Source: Eubacteriales bacterium (lineage in GTDB: Bacteria > Bacillota > Clostridia > Lachnospirales > Lachnospiraceae). From it: DNA of 64,000 nt. The translations under genes were made by a program, and so were the position numbers. This document shows positions 52,352-61,911 of this stretch, piece after piece. Numbering within the stretch: the first letter of the stretch is position 1; the number at the start of each line of letters is the position of its first letter. A model generated the notes under the pieces. The model was not told the origin of the DNA, searched no databases, and saw only the letters and a program-made list of their open reading frames with translations. The stretch spans positions 16,150 to 80,149 of the forward strand of contig JAUNCG010000001.1 in the NCBI GenBank assembly GCA_030526715.1, read 5' to 3'.

Positions 52352-53862
52352 TATCTGTCTGCCTCCTTTCCGGAATGACCTTTTTCCATGGCGAACTCAA
52401 GAATTCTCTCCTGCGTTGCCTCCTGACGGCCAAGCTCTCCGGTCTTGCGTCCGTTGCACATAATGATTACGCGATCACTCATGCCGAGGATCTCGGGCAT
52501 CTCAGAGGAGATCAGTACAATGGCATATCCTTTTTGCGCCAGCTCGCCCATGATGGCATATATCTCCGCCTTCGCGCCGACATCCACACCCTTGGTCGGC
52601 TCATCCATAATGACTACCTTCATCTCCTGACTCAAGGCTTTCGCAACTACAACCTTCTGCTGATTACCACCGGAAAGTGAGCTCGCGGGCTGGAAGATAT
52701 CCACCGCCTTGGTATCTACCTCCTCCAGCAGCTGCTTGGACAGTTCGCGTTCCTTCTTATTATCATTAAATCCATGCTTCGCATATTTGCTGATCGTGGG
52801 GAGCGTCACATTTCTCCCGAGCCCCCAGCTCATGATCAGACCTGCCTTCTGACGATCCTCCGGAAGAAGAATAATTCCCTTCTCCATCGCATCGGACGGC
52901 TGCTTGATCTTCACTTCCTGCCCCTCCAGATAGACCTTGCCTTCATCCAGATTCGTAATTCCGCAGATGCTCTCTACTACCTCAGTTCGTCCGGCGCCTA
53001 CCAGTCCGGTCAGACCCACGATCTCACCTGCATGTACATTAAAGGAAACATTTTTAAAATAACCCACTCTGGACAGATTCTCTACCCGAAGCATCTCCTT
53101 CCCCAGCTTCACCTCCGGCTTCGGGAACAGATCGCTGATCTCACGTCCTACCATCGCCTTGATCAGATCTGCATTGGTGATGCCATCCACATCATAGGTT
53201 CCGATATACTGCGAATCACGAAATACCGTAACTCTGGAAGCCAGACGATACATATCCTCAAATCTGTGAGAGATAAAGATGACCGATACGCCGTCTTCTC
53301 TCAGCTTATCAACGATCCTGTACAGCTCCTCGGATTCTCTCTTGGTCAAGGCCGCGGTCGGCTCATCTAAAATGATGATCTTGGCATTGGTAGAAAGCGC
53401 CTTTGCGATCTCTACCATCTGCTGCTGCGCAACACTCAGGGTACCCATCTCTGCCGTAGCATCAAAATCTGCGTTCAGATTCGCAAGCAGTGCATTTGCT
53501 TCTTTGTTCATGGTCTTCCACTGGATCATCCCGTGTCGGATAATCTCATGTCCCATGAAAATATTCTCGGCAACGGTCAGATCAGGATAAGATGTGGGAT
53601 GCTGATACACCGCCGCAATACCTGCTGCCTGAGCATCCCTCGGTCCTTTGAAATCGACCTTTTGGCCATTCAGGAACATCTCCCCCTCTTCCGCCTTATG
53701 TACACCGGTGATCACCTTGATAAATGTAGACTTACCTGCACCGTTCTCACCCATCAGTGCATGTACCTCACCCGGCTTCAACTGAAACTGTACATTATTC
53801 AAAGCCTTGACGCCCGGGAAAATCTTCGTTATGCCTTTTAATTCAAGAACATACTCGGACAC
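52351..53862 (-). CDS. Sugar ABC transporter ATPase with two nucleotide-binding domains (RhaT-like)
   Basis: A 503-residue tandem ATPase of the RbsA/XylG class. Domain 1 has GENGAGKST, LSVAQQQMVEIAKAL and IIILDEPTAAL; domain 2 has the usual degenerate P-loop GLVGAGRTE, LSGGNQQKVVVAKAL and VVIMDEPTKGVDVGA. I prefer the GTG at 53862, which has AGGGAGG eight bases upstream and gives VSEYVLELKGITK, over the ATG at 53889. First gene of the transporter operon, divergent from a two-component system. Confidence 0.92.
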   Translation of the reverse strand: MSEYVLELKGITKIFPGVKALNNVQFQLKPGEVHALMGENGAGKSTFIKVITGVHKAEEGEMFLNGQKVDFKGPRDAQAAGIAAVYQHPTSYPDLTVAENIFMGHEIIRHGMIQWKTMNKEANALLANLNADFDATAEMGTLSVAQQQMVEIAKALSTNAKIIILDEPTAALTKRESEELYRIVDKLREDGVSVIFISHRFEDMYRLASRVTVFRDSQYIGTYDVDGITNADLIKAMVGREISDLFPKPEVKLGKEMLRVENLSRVGYFKNVSFNVHAGEIVGLTGLVGAGRTEVVESICGITNLDEGKVYLEGQEVKIKQPSDAMEKGIILLPEDRQKAGLIMSWGLGRNVTLPTISKYAKHGFNDNKKERELSKQLLEEVDTKAVDIFQPASSLSGGNQQKVVVAKALSQEMKVVIMDEPTKGVDVGAKAEIYAIMGELAQKGYAIVLISSEMPEILGMSDRVIIMCNGRKTGELGRQEATQERILEFAMEKGHSGKEADR

Positions 53863-53944
53863 AGCAGTTTCCTCCCTTTCTCTTTCCATAATCCTCCACA
53901 AACGACTCTATATGACACGTTTTCTGTGAAAGAGTTCTATTTTT

Positions 53945-53973
53945 ACTATATGTATCCTATCATTTTTCAACAA
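53945..53973 (-). promoter_or_regulatory. Possible promoter of the transporter operon
   Basis: Minus-strand TTGTTG (53973-53968), 17-bp spacer, TATAGT (53950-53945). The weak -35 would suit activation by the adjacent response regulator. Confidence 0.35.
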
Positions 53974-53997
53974 AATGCGTAACTGTAAAATTTTTAG

Positions 53998-54025
53998 ATA
54001 CGAGTAAAATATTTTTTTCTCGTAT
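53998..54025. repeat. Inverted repeat in the transporter/two-component intergenic region
   Basis: 7-bp arms ATACGAG (53998-54004) and CTCGTAT (54019-54025) around an AT-rich 14-base centre. It lies between the two divergent promoters and is a candidate regulator site. Confidence 0.5.
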
Positions 54026-54028
54026 TTT

Positions 54029-54057
54029 TTTCCACACTATGCTAAGATGGATATACT
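54029..54057 (+). promoter_or_regulatory. Putative promoter of the two-component operon
   Basis: TTTCCA (54029-54034), 17-bp spacer, TATACT (54052-54057); start codon 30 bases downstream. Confidence 0.45.
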
Positions 54058-54087
54058 ATTTTTAACACATTTTATACAGGAGAACTC

Positions 54088-55653
54088 ATGAAAATACTGA
54101 TTGTAGATGATGAAGAATTGACACGAAGCGGCTTGGCCTCCAGTATCGACTGGAAAGCACTTCATATTGACGAGGTGCTTCAGGCGGATGACGGAATAAA
54201 CGGTCTTGAGGCCGCATTGCGCCACAAGCCTGAGATCGTTCTCTGTGATATGCGCATGCCGCGTATGGACGGCGTCGTTATGATGGAACGCATTCATCAG
54301 GTTTTGCCGGATACGGTGTCCATCTTTATGAGCGGATATTCCGACAAGGAATATCTGATGGCTGCTATCAAGCTGCGGGCTATCAATTATATTGAAAAGC
54401 CCTTGCAGCCTCAGGAAGTATATGACGCTATTTTGGCTGCTCAGCATTTTTACAATCAAAAGCAGCACTCTCATCACGGAGAAGCTGTGAGCTCGATCGA
54501 ATCTGCCTCCAGACTCGCTCATCAGCTCACGCTCCCTCATCACGGCGATACCCTGTCGCCCAAGGAGCTGGCTGCTCCCCTGCCCCTGAGCATCACGCAG
54601 GACTCCTGTTTTACCTCGATCATAGTAAATCTGAATGCATCCGCAGAGGTCGCCCTGCCTTCCAGACAGGAAATCTATCTTCCTTTTCGGGATTTTTTGA
54701 AAAACTATCATCTGGACTGTATCTATACCGCAAGGCATTCACATTTTCTCGTATATTTTGTATTCGGTGAAAATATGCCCTCCGATACCGTCATGAAGTC
54801 CATGACCGAATATCTGCACCGGCTTTTCACGCCTTTTGGTCCCTACTATATGGCTCTCGGGGAAACCTTCCGGGGGATCTCTCGGGCATATCAGTCTTAT
54901 ACCTCCGCCGTGGTGCTGCTACAGAGCAGTTATTTTTTCCCGGTCAACACCTGTCTTACCACGCAGCTGGCAAAGGAATCCGTCAGCCTGCGACATGCTG
55001 TTCCAACTGCCAAAGACAGCCGTTTTTCCGAGCTTCTTACCAAGCATGATCGTGAAAAGACCACGGAATTTCTGGCAGAATTATATCGCAGTTACGAAAA
55101 AAACACCTCATTTCTCGCAAATCAGGTGAAGGATGTCTATTATAAGCTTTTCCTGATCCTTGAGGAAACCTGCCGGCAGCAGCAGATTCACCACGCCGGT
55201 GTATCGCAGCAGGAAAATACGCTGGACGCTCTGGAGCATGCATTTTCCTATGATGAGCTACATCAAGTACTTTTCCAGCGGACCGACGACTATTTTACAC
55301 AGCTTCAGAATACCGTAGCCGAGCACCCCACCATCTTCACGATTCGTGAATATATCGGAAAGAATTACTCTAATGAGACCTTATCTGTAAAAGATATCAG
55401 CGATCACGTATTTCTTTCCACCTCCTATGTCTGCACCTTCTTTAAAAATGAGACCGGACAGACTTTGAATCAATATCTTACGGAGTATCGCATGGAAAAG
55501 GCCAAGGCGCTTCTGGCGGATCCCCGATATAAAATTACGGATATTTCTTCGAGGGTAGGCTACAGTGACGGTAATTATTTCGGAAAAAGCTTCAAAAAAT
55601 ATACAGGTCTCACTCCATCCGAATATCGTGAGAAGATGGGAGCCGTGTCATGA
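54088..55653 (+). CDS. YesN-type response regulator with AraC DNA-binding domain
   Basis: A 521-residue regulator: N-terminal receiver (about 1-120) with KILIVDDEE, phosphoacceptor in VLCDMRMPRMDG and the conserved IEKPLQ; a long middle region (about 130-410) of the kind seen in YesN proteins; and an AraC double helix-turn-helix (about 420-515, ETLSVKDISDHVFLSTSYVCTFFKNETGQTLNQYLTEYRMEKAKALL). It overlaps its sensor kinase by four bases (ATGA) and is divergent from the sugar importer, so it most likely activates that importer. Confidence 0.92.
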   Translation: MKILIVDDEELTRSGLASSIDWKALHIDEVLQADDGINGLEAALRHKPEIVLCDMRMPRMDGVVMMERIHQVLPDTVSIFMSGYSDKEYLMAAIKLRAINYIEKPLQPQEVYDAILAAQHFYNQKQHSHHGEAVSSIESASRLAHQLTLPHHGDTLSPKELAAPLPLSITQDSCFTSIIVNLNASAEVALPSRQEIYLPFRDFLKNYHLDCIYTARHSHFLVYFVFGENMPSDTVMKSMTEYLHRLFTPFGPYYMALGETFRGISRAYQSYTSAVVLLQSSYFFPVNTCLTTQLAKESVSLRHAVPTAKDSRFSELLTKHDREKTTEFLAELYRSYEKNTSFLANQVKDVYYKLFLILEETCRQQQIHHAGVSQQENTLDALEHAFSYDELHQVLFQRTDDYFTQLQNTVAEHPTIFTIREYIGKNYSNETLSVKDISDHVFLSTSYVCTFFKNETGQTLNQYLTEYRMEKAKALLADPRYKITDISSRVGYSDGNYFGKSFKKYTGLTPSEYREKMGAVS

Positions 55654-57476
55654 GATATCTATACAACGTTTTCCGAACACACTATCGCAACAGTCATCTG
55701 CAGACAAAGTTCACCTTTGTTTTGATGATCACGGTCATTCTGCCTGCGCTGATGATCGTACTCTTTTTCTATGGACGTCTCTACGACATGGTAGTGGCCG
55801 ATACGATTCGCCGTGAACAGGATGCCTCCGCCCAGACAGCTCCTCTGATCAAAGCCACCGTAGATGAGGTTTTGGATGCCTATGACAAGATCAGCTCACA
55901 CGATTTTTACAAATTTCTCGGTCATATGACCTCAGAATATTCCATGAACGATCTGATGTCTTCCGCAGATGCACAGGATTTTTCCGATGCCGTGGATCTC
56001 CTGCAAAAGCAGGGGCTGATTACAAATATCAGAGTCTATATGGATTTTCCCAAAGCTTATGTCACCGAGGCCGAAGCATTGTATCAGGATGCTTCCATGG
56101 GACGCTATTTTGCCCCGGTCTCTCAGATACGCGGAACCTACTGGTACGGTATTTTTCAGGGAACTCACAGCACAGAGCTGTATTGTCCGTCCTTTTATCT
56201 CGGTACTCTGGAAAAGGAAAGCTATGGAGACAGCGCCTATATTCACGCCGGCTCCTTTTTGTATGAGGGTCACCCGTATCGCATTTATACTGCCGTCTAT
56301 TACAGCAGCGCGCGGTTCAGTCGCATTCTATCCGATCATCTTGCGCTGAAGGGCAGCGTCTCCTATATCATGAACGAGCGAAACAGTCTGGTGGCTTCCT
56401 CCAACGAATCCCTCTCCGGTATCTATTGGCTCGATTATGACGCAATACGTACCTTTTTTATGAATTCCAACAATTTTGTGGAACAGACCATTCTGGATCG
56501 GAAGGTATATGCGGGATTCTACAGTATTACCGAGCCTGAATGGTTCATGGTAACCATTTTGCCCGCGCAGCCTCTTGTGCGGAAAAGCAACCTGCTGATG
56601 CTGCAGTTTTTCCTGTTTTATCTGTTTGTCATTCTGCTGGCTCTGATGCTGGCAAGCTTCCTGTCACGTTCGATCACCCATCGGATCTCTTCTGTCATCA
56701 GTCAGATGCGCAAGGTCCGTCAGGGAACGCTTGTCCCTATGAAAGAATCGCCGGATCATGATGAGATCGGCGATCTGATCAATACCTACAACTATATGAC
56801 AAAAAAAATGAACCTGTTGATGGAACAACAGGCTCAGGCAGCGGAGGATCTTCGTGTCGCCGAATTCAAATCTCTGCAGGCGCAGATCAATCCGCATTTT
56901 CTTTATAATACCATGGATATGATCAACTGGCTTGCCACTCAGGGGAGAACCTCCGAGATCAGCAGCGCGGTGCAAAACCTTTCCCGCTTCTACAAGCTCA
57001 CACTCAGCCGCAAAACCAGTATCTCCAATATATCGCAGGAGGTGGAGCACGTCACGATCTACGTGCGGCTGCAAAATATGCGCTACCATGACAGCATCAC
57101 CTTGATCTGTGATATTCCGGACGAGCTCACAGAATATCAGATTCCAAAGCTCACTCTGCAGCCCGTTGTGGAAAATGCCATCCTGCACGGAATACTGGCA
57201 AAAGAAAGTAAATCCGGCACCATTGTCCTCACGGCATGGATGGAGGGCTCAGATATTATCCTGCTGATCTCCGACGACGGGGTCGGCATGCCCGTCGAAA
57301 AGCAGAAATCCATTCTCACAGGAAGCGGACAAAGTGCCTCCGGCGGAACCAATATCGCCGTCTACAACACGCATCGACGTCTGCAGGTTCTCTATGGGAA
57401 GGATTACGGTCTAAGCTATCATAGTCAGTCCGGCGTAGGAACCGAGGTACAGATCCGACTGCCAGCCCACAGATAG
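55650..57476 (+). CDS. YesM/LytS-type sensor histidine kinase
   Basis: A 608-residue membrane kinase: transmembrane helix 1 (about 24-46), extracellular double-CACHE-like domain (about 50-300), helix 2 (about 308-332), HAMP domain, His_kinase domain with the acceptor in LQAQINPHFLYNTMDMINW (about 412-430), and an HATPase domain with VVENAILHGI and DDGVGMP. The extracellular part would sense a sugar or the loaded binding protein. Ends at a strong terminator. Confidence 0.92.
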   Translation: MRYLYNVFRTHYRNSHLQTKFTFVLMITVILPALMIVLFFYGRLYDMVVADTIRREQDASAQTAPLIKATVDEVLDAYDKISSHDFYKFLGHMTSEYSMNDLMSSADAQDFSDAVDLLQKQGLITNIRVYMDFPKAYVTEAEALYQDASMGRYFAPVSQIRGTYWYGIFQGTHSTELYCPSFYLGTLEKESYGDSAYIHAGSFLYEGHPYRIYTAVYYSSARFSRILSDHLALKGSVSYIMNERNSLVASSNESLSGIYWLDYDAIRTFFMNSNNFVEQTILDRKVYAGFYSITEPEWFMVTILPAQPLVRKSNLLMLQFFLFYLFVILLALMLASFLSRSITHRISSVISQMRKVRQGTLVPMKESPDHDEIGDLINTYNYMTKKMNLLMEQQAQAAEDLRVAEFKSLQAQINPHFLYNTMDMINWLATQGRTSEISSAVQNLSRFYKLTLSRKTSISNISQEVEHVTIYVRLQNMRYHDSITLICDIPDELTEYQIPKLTLQPVVENAILHGILAKESKSGTIVLTAWMEGSDIILLISDDGVGMPVEKQKSILTGSGQSASGGTNIAVYNTHRRLQVLYGKDYGLSYHSQSGVGTEVQIRLPAHR

Positions 57477-57502
57477 TCCCGTCTAATGGGACTATCTTTT
57501 TT
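57472..57502 (+). terminator. Terminator of the two-component operon
   Basis: Arms GATAGTCCC (57472-57480) and GGGACTATC (57488-57496), seven-base loop, then T-rich sequence. It overlaps the stop codons of both convergent genes. Confidence 0.88.
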
Positions 57503-58157
57503 CTACGATCTCTCCCTGTTTCTTATAGATACTGTCCGCCTTTACTACACCGCGAACACAGGATACCGGATAGATCTGGGCATTTCTGCCGATGACGGTT
57601 CCGGGATTCAGTACGGAATTGCATCCGACCTCGACATTGTCACCCAGCATGGCTCCGAACTTTTTCAATCCCGTGGCGATCTGCTCCTCACCGTCCTTTA
57701 CCACTACGAGTGTCTTGTCTGATTTTACATTAGAGGTGATACTGCCGGCTCCCATATGCGCGCGATATCCCAGAATGGAATCGCCTACATAATTGTAATG
57801 AGGTACCTGAACCTTATTAAACAAGACCACATTTTTCAATTCTGTAGAATTGCCTACCACAGCGCCCTCTCCTACAATGGCATTTCCACGGATGAATGCG
57901 CAGTGACGAACCTCCGCTTCCTTACCGATGATCGCCGGACCATTAATAAAAGCGGTCGGCGCAACCTTTGCAGACTTGGCTACCCAGACATTCTCTCCAC
58001 GTTTCTCATACTCGTTCTCATCCAGAGCTGCTCCCAGCTCCAGAATAAAGCTGCTGATCTTCGGAAGCACCTCCCATGGATACGTTGCTCCCGCAAAAAG
58101 CTCCTTCGCGATCGTCTCCTCCAATGTATAAAGATTACTGATTTTTGCTGTCTCCAT
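57492..58157 (-). CDS. Hexapeptide-repeat (left-handed beta-helix) transferase-like protein
   Basis: A 221-residue protein with hexapeptide repeats (about 60-205): WVAKSAKVAPTAFINGPAIIGKEAEVRHCAFIRGNAIVGEGAVVGNS and GDNVEVGCNSVLNPGTVIGRNAQIYP. It resembles the C-terminal acyltransferase/uridylyl half of GlmU-type proteins but lacks the pyrophosphorylase domain, and is often annotated as a UDP-N-acetylglucosamine pyrophosphorylase-like protein. The N-terminal 55 residues (YPWEVLPKISSFILELG) are characteristic of that clostridial group. Substrate unknown. Confidence 0.8.
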   Translation of the reverse strand: METAKISNLYTLEETIAKELFAGATYPWEVLPKISSFILELGAALDENEYEKRGENVWVAKSAKVAPTAFINGPAIIGKEAEVRHCAFIRGNAIVGEGAVVGNSTELKNVVLFNKVQVPHYNYVGDSILGYRAHMGAGSITSNVKSDKTLVVVKDGEEQIATGLKKFGAMLGDNVEVGCNSVLNPGTVIGRNAQIYPVSCVRGVVKADSIYKKQGEIVEKR

Positions 58158-58272
58158 CTTTTCCTTCCTCTTCCGGCATCATACATCCTGATGCCCTTCT
58201 TCCTTTCTCATATCTTTTGTGACAATCCATTGCATTTCACACACCTACGCTCTGGATCCAATATGCAAATAT

Positions 58273-60282
58273 TTACTTTTTCTTTGCATAACTTCCCCTG
58301 CTGCTTTTCGTAGACTGGTAATACTTCGCCGCCTCATCAAAAAAGCTGCGGAGTGCAAACTGCTGGTTCATATTCAATACCGCTTCTGTACGGCTGCGCA
58401 CAAAATGATTCAATTTTTCCATATATTCTTCCGGTGTGACACTTCCCTCTGCCACCAGAGTCAGCCCCTTCTCCCAGCTCGCCGTCAGCTCCGGATTCAG
58501 CAGGGATCTCACAGACACGCTCACCACATCGAAAATCATCTCTCCGAGAAGTGTCGGCGTCAGGATCTGCGTCTTCTTATTCAAAGCGATGTATTTATTC
58601 GCCACCAGCTTTTTCAGGATCTCCGCACGGGTGGCACTGGTGCCGATGCCGCTGCCCTTGATATGCTCTCTCAGCTCCTCATCCTCGATAAGCTGACCTG
58701 CATTCTCCATGGCAAGGATCATTGAACCGGAGTTGTAGCGCTTCGGCGGTGAAGTTTCCCCCTCCCGGATCTCAAGCGCCTCCACCGGCAGAACCATCCC
58801 TTTCTTCAATGCCGCCAGAGCCGTGGTCAGGGACTCGTCCATAGAATCTTCTCTGCTTCGCTTCACTCCCGCCACCTTGAGATAGCCCTCCTGCTCCAGC
58901 ACCTTAAAGGAGGAGAAAAACTTCTCCTTATCCATCTTTGTCACCAGATTGATCTTTCGATAGACCGCCGGCGGATAAAAGATACTCAGAAAACGTCTGG
59001 AGATCAGCTCATACACCTTCCCTGCGCGCTCGGGCAGACTGCGCAGAGCAGCCAGTCCCTGCCCGGTAGGCACGATGGCATAGTGATCCGTGATCTGCTT
59101 ATCGTTCACATAGCGGGATGCAGACAATTTCTTGTAAGCGCCCTGCTGCAAGACCTCCTCCGCAAATCCTCCCACCGAAGGAACCCCGCACAGTCCCCGG
59201 ATATTTCGCGTAATCTCCTTCGCTACTGCCGTGGACAGGACACGGGCATCCGTTCTGGGATAGGTCACCAGCTTCTTCTCATAAAGCTCCTGCACGATAC
59301 GAAGCGTCTCGTCCGGACTGATCTTAAACAATCTGGAGCAGTCGTTCTGAAGCTCCGCAAGATTATACAGCAGCGGAGGATTCTTATTCTCCTTCTTCCG
59401 GTCGATGCTCTCCACCGTCGCCGTCATCGGCTGCGTCTGCGAAAGCTTTTCGATCAGTCCCTGCGCATCCTTTTTCTCCTTGAATCCGTTTTCCTTATAG
59501 AGCTTCGGAGACTGATACCAGACGGAGCCCTCTACGGCACGAAACTCTCCTTCCGTTCGGGAGCCCCCCAGATCCAGCTGATTTACCACACGGTAAAAGG
59601 GCGTCTTCACAAACTGCCGGATCTCACGTTCTCTTCTCACGATCATCCCCAGCACACAGGTCATGACCCGCCCCACAGATATCACTGTATATTTTGTATT
59701 CAGATAATTCGAAATGGAGTTTCCATACTTCAAAGACAGTAGTCTGGAAAAATTGATCCCCATCAGATAATCCTCTTTGGCTCGCAGATATGCCGCGTCA
59801 GAGAGATGATCATATTCCTCCAGATCCTTCGCCTCCCGGATCCCTCTGAGGATCTCCTCCTCCGTCTGAGAATCGATCCACACTCGTCGGCGGTGCTTCG
59901 CCTTCTTATCCACACCGGCCTGCTGCTCCACAAGACGATAAATATACTCTCCCTCCCGTCCCGAGTCGGTACAGACATAGATATTCTCCACATCCGCACG
60001 GTTCAAAAGACCGCTCACGATCTTGAACTGCTTGGAAACCTGAGGTATTACCTCGTATAAATAGTTCTCCGGCAAAAAAGGAAGTGTCGCCAGACTCCAC
60101 TTCTTATATTTTTCATCATAGACCTCCGGATAGCTCATGGTCACCAGATGCCCTACGCACCAAGTAATCACCGCATTCTCACCTTCAAGATATCCGTCGC
60201 GTCTTGCTGTATTCACTTTTAATGCTTTGGCAAATTCCTGTGCCACACTCGGTTTTTCCGCAATAAATAAAGATTTTGCCAT
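58273..60282 (-). CDS. topB: DNA topoisomerase III (type IA)
   Basis: Relaxes and decatenates DNA through a transient phosphotyrosine. The 669-residue protein has an N-terminal TOPRIM domain (KSLFIAEKPSVAQEFAKAL; CTDSGREGEYI in place of the usual DxDREGE) and the active-site Tyr in LVTYPRTDARVLS (about 334). No C-terminal zinc fingers. Lachnospiraceae often carry such an enzyme on the chromosome or on integrative elements; no other element genes are seen here. Confidence 0.92.
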   Translation of the reverse strand: MAKSLFIAEKPSVAQEFAKALKVNTARRDGYLEGENAVITWCVGHLVTMSYPEVYDEKYKKWSLATLPFLPENYLYEVIPQVSKQFKIVSGLLNRADVENIYVCTDSGREGEYIYRLVEQQAGVDKKAKHRRRVWIDSQTEEEILRGIREAKDLEEYDHLSDAAYLRAKEDYLMGINFSRLLSLKYGNSISNYLNTKYTVISVGRVMTCVLGMIVRREREIRQFVKTPFYRVVNQLDLGGSRTEGEFRAVEGSVWYQSPKLYKENGFKEKKDAQGLIEKLSQTQPMTATVESIDRKKENKNPPLLYNLAELQNDCSRLFKISPDETLRIVQELYEKKLVTYPRTDARVLSTAVAKEITRNIRGLCGVPSVGGFAEEVLQQGAYKKLSASRYVNDKQITDHYAIVPTGQGLAALRSLPERAGKVYELISRRFLSIFYPPAVYRKINLVTKMDKEKFFSSFKVLEQEGYLKVAGVKRSREDSMDESLTTALAALKKGMVLPVEALEIREGETSPPKRYNSGSMILAMENAGQLIEDEELREHIKGSGIGTSATRAEILKKLVANKYIALNKKTQILTPTLLGEMIFDVVSVSVRSLLNPELTASWEKGLTLVAEGSVTPEEYMEKLNHFVRSRTEAVLNMNQQFALRSFFDEAAKYYQSTKSSRGSYAKKK

Positions 60283-60311
60283 ATAACCCTTTCATTTTTA
60301 ATTGATATGCT

Positions 60312-61031
60312 CTATTCCGGGATGTTCCGCTCATAAAAGCTATGTCTTGCAAGAAATAAAAACAGAATTCCTATCAGCACGCATCCAAAAGAGCCGATAT
60401 ACAGCATCATGGCTCTCTTCGCAAACCATTCCTGCTGAAACAAAGAAAACGGCGTCAGATACTGTACGATAAAAAGCCCCGGAAACAAATAGTAGATCAG
60501 ATAGATCCCATAAAATACACACGGAACCACCACTGCTGCCCGTATATAACGATAGGTCCGCTTCGCAATGCAGGAAATACAGAAGCAATAACCACCCACA
60601 GCCACCTGCAGGGAAAAAGATCCAAGATTCAACAGAACATAAGTACTTCTCTTCCATACTCCCGTCAACCGATATACGCCGGTCAGGCATCCGAAGAGCG
60701 TCGAGACGGTCAACAGCAGCATTGCATTGATCAGGACAAATACCAGCTTCGTCCGAAAAATCCTCTGCGGGCTCATCTGTGTAGATAAGAGCAGCTCCAT
60801 AGTTCCGTCATCCTCCCGTGCCATCATGACCCGGTAAGCAAGCAGCATCATCATTCCTGCCGGAATCACAACTACAGGCAGCGTGTCCCAGAACATGTCC
60901 GAGATCTCGATGAGCCGCATATGGCAGATTCCCATGGCAATGAGGAGACTGAAAAGCTGTATCATATATGTGATCACGATCGCTCTGCGATTGATCATAA
61001 AATCCTGTTTTAATAACGCTATACTAAGCAT
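60312..61031 (-). CDS. ABC transporter permease-like membrane protein
   Basis: A 239-residue protein with six hydrophobic segments, starting LSIALLKQDFMINRRAIVITYMIQLFSLLIAMGICHM. It fits the ABC-2 type permease pattern (YVLLNLGSFSLQVAVGGYCFCISCI). The start is the ATG at 61031 with GGAGG eight bases upstream, which overlaps the ATPase gene by eight bases. Its substrate is unknown. Confidence 0.75.
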   Translation of the reverse strand: MLSIALLKQDFMINRRAIVITYMIQLFSLLIAMGICHMRLIEISDMFWDTLPVVVIPAGMMMLLAYRVMMAREDDGTMELLLSTQMSPQRIFRTKLVFVLINAMLLLTVSTLFGCLTGVYRLTGVWKRSTYVLLNLGSFSLQVAVGGYCFCISCIAKRTYRYIRAAVVVPCVFYGIYLIYYLFPGLFIVQYLTPFSLFQQEWFAKRAMMLYIGSFGCVLIGILFLFLARHSFYERNIPE

Positions 61032-61908
61032 GAAGTCTTCCTCCGTAGATATGGACAAACGTCTCCTCCAGCGAAAGCGGAATCGGCTCCATACCTGTCA
61101 CCTGATATTTAGAAAGCGCACGCAGCAACGGGAGCAGGGCTCCCTGTACCGTCACGATCACGTTACGGTCTTTCATACTTTTTATTTCAAAATGCTCCTT
61201 TGAGAACTGCATCGCCATATGAGCGCTGGAAAAACGGATCAGATAGTTCCGATACATGTTCTCCCGGAGATTCTCAATATCTCCCAGATACGCCACATTC
61301 CCATGATCTAACAGCGCCACCCTGTCACAGGTAAGATCCACGCAATCCACAGATTCCGTGGTCAGTATGATCATATGATTCTTCTCGCGTTCCTCAAGGA
61401 TCAGATCCGTCAGTATGCTGCGCTCCTTCGGATCCAAATGCTGAAACGGATGATCCAGCAGTATCACCTGAGGGCTGTGCAGCAGCGCCGCAATGATACC
61501 TGCCTTCTTCAGATCTGCCTCCCGCATTTTTCCCAAACGCTCATCGAGCTCCACATCCAGCCGCAGAGCCAGTTCAAACATTCTCTCCAGATTACGAATA
61601 CCGCGCATACCGGCCAGAGAACGCAGAAACTGCCGCGCGGTCAGTGTCGGCGGCAATGTCACGTTCTGGGGCAGATATCCGATCATCTTATGAAGGGAAA
61701 GACCGGCCTCGGCACAGTCTTTCCCGTTGATCGCACATCTTCCCTTAGACGGTCCCTCAAATCCCATAAGCATACGAAGCGCGGTTGTTTTGCCGGAGCC
61801 TGTCGGCCCCACCAGTCCGAACACTTCTCCTTCCTCCACCTCAAAGGAAAAATCGAAAATTCCCGCTCCTTTGCCATAGCTCTTTGTCAGATTCTTAAAC
61901 CGTATCAT
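61024..61908 (-). CDS. ABC transporter ATP-binding protein with degenerate catalytic motifs
   Basis: A 294-residue ATPase subunit with an intact Walker A (GPTGSGKTT, about 33-41) and Q-loop (GYLPQNV). Three other motifs depart from the consensus: the signature is KMREADLKK where LSxGM is expected; Walker B reads VILLDHP with His in place of the catalytic Glu; and the switch region reads LTTESVD with Glu in place of His. The protein may bind ATP but hydrolyse it poorly. The C-terminal about 70 residues are an extension as in export-type ATPases. Pairs with the permease at 60312. Confidence 0.82.
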   Translation of the reverse strand: MIRFKNLTKSYGKGAGIFDFSFEVEEGEVFGLVGPTGSGKTTALRMLMGFEGPSKGRCAINGKDCAEAGLSLHKMIGYLPQNVTLPPTLTARQFLRSLAGMRGIRNLERMFELALRLDVELDERLGKMREADLKKAGIIAALLHSPQVILLDHPFQHLDPKERSILTDLILEEREKNHMIILTTESVDCVDLTCDRVALLDHGNVAYLGDIENLRENMYRNYLIRFSSAHMAMQFSKEHFEIKSMKDRNVIVTVQGALLPLLRALSKYQVTGMEPIPLSLEETFVHIYGGRLHA

Positions 61909-61911
61909 AAA

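Noticed and set aside
58273-60282. topB as a marker of an integrated conjugative element
   Set aside because: No relaxase, integrase, coupling protein or attachment repeats lie nearby; neighbours are ordinary chromosomal genes.
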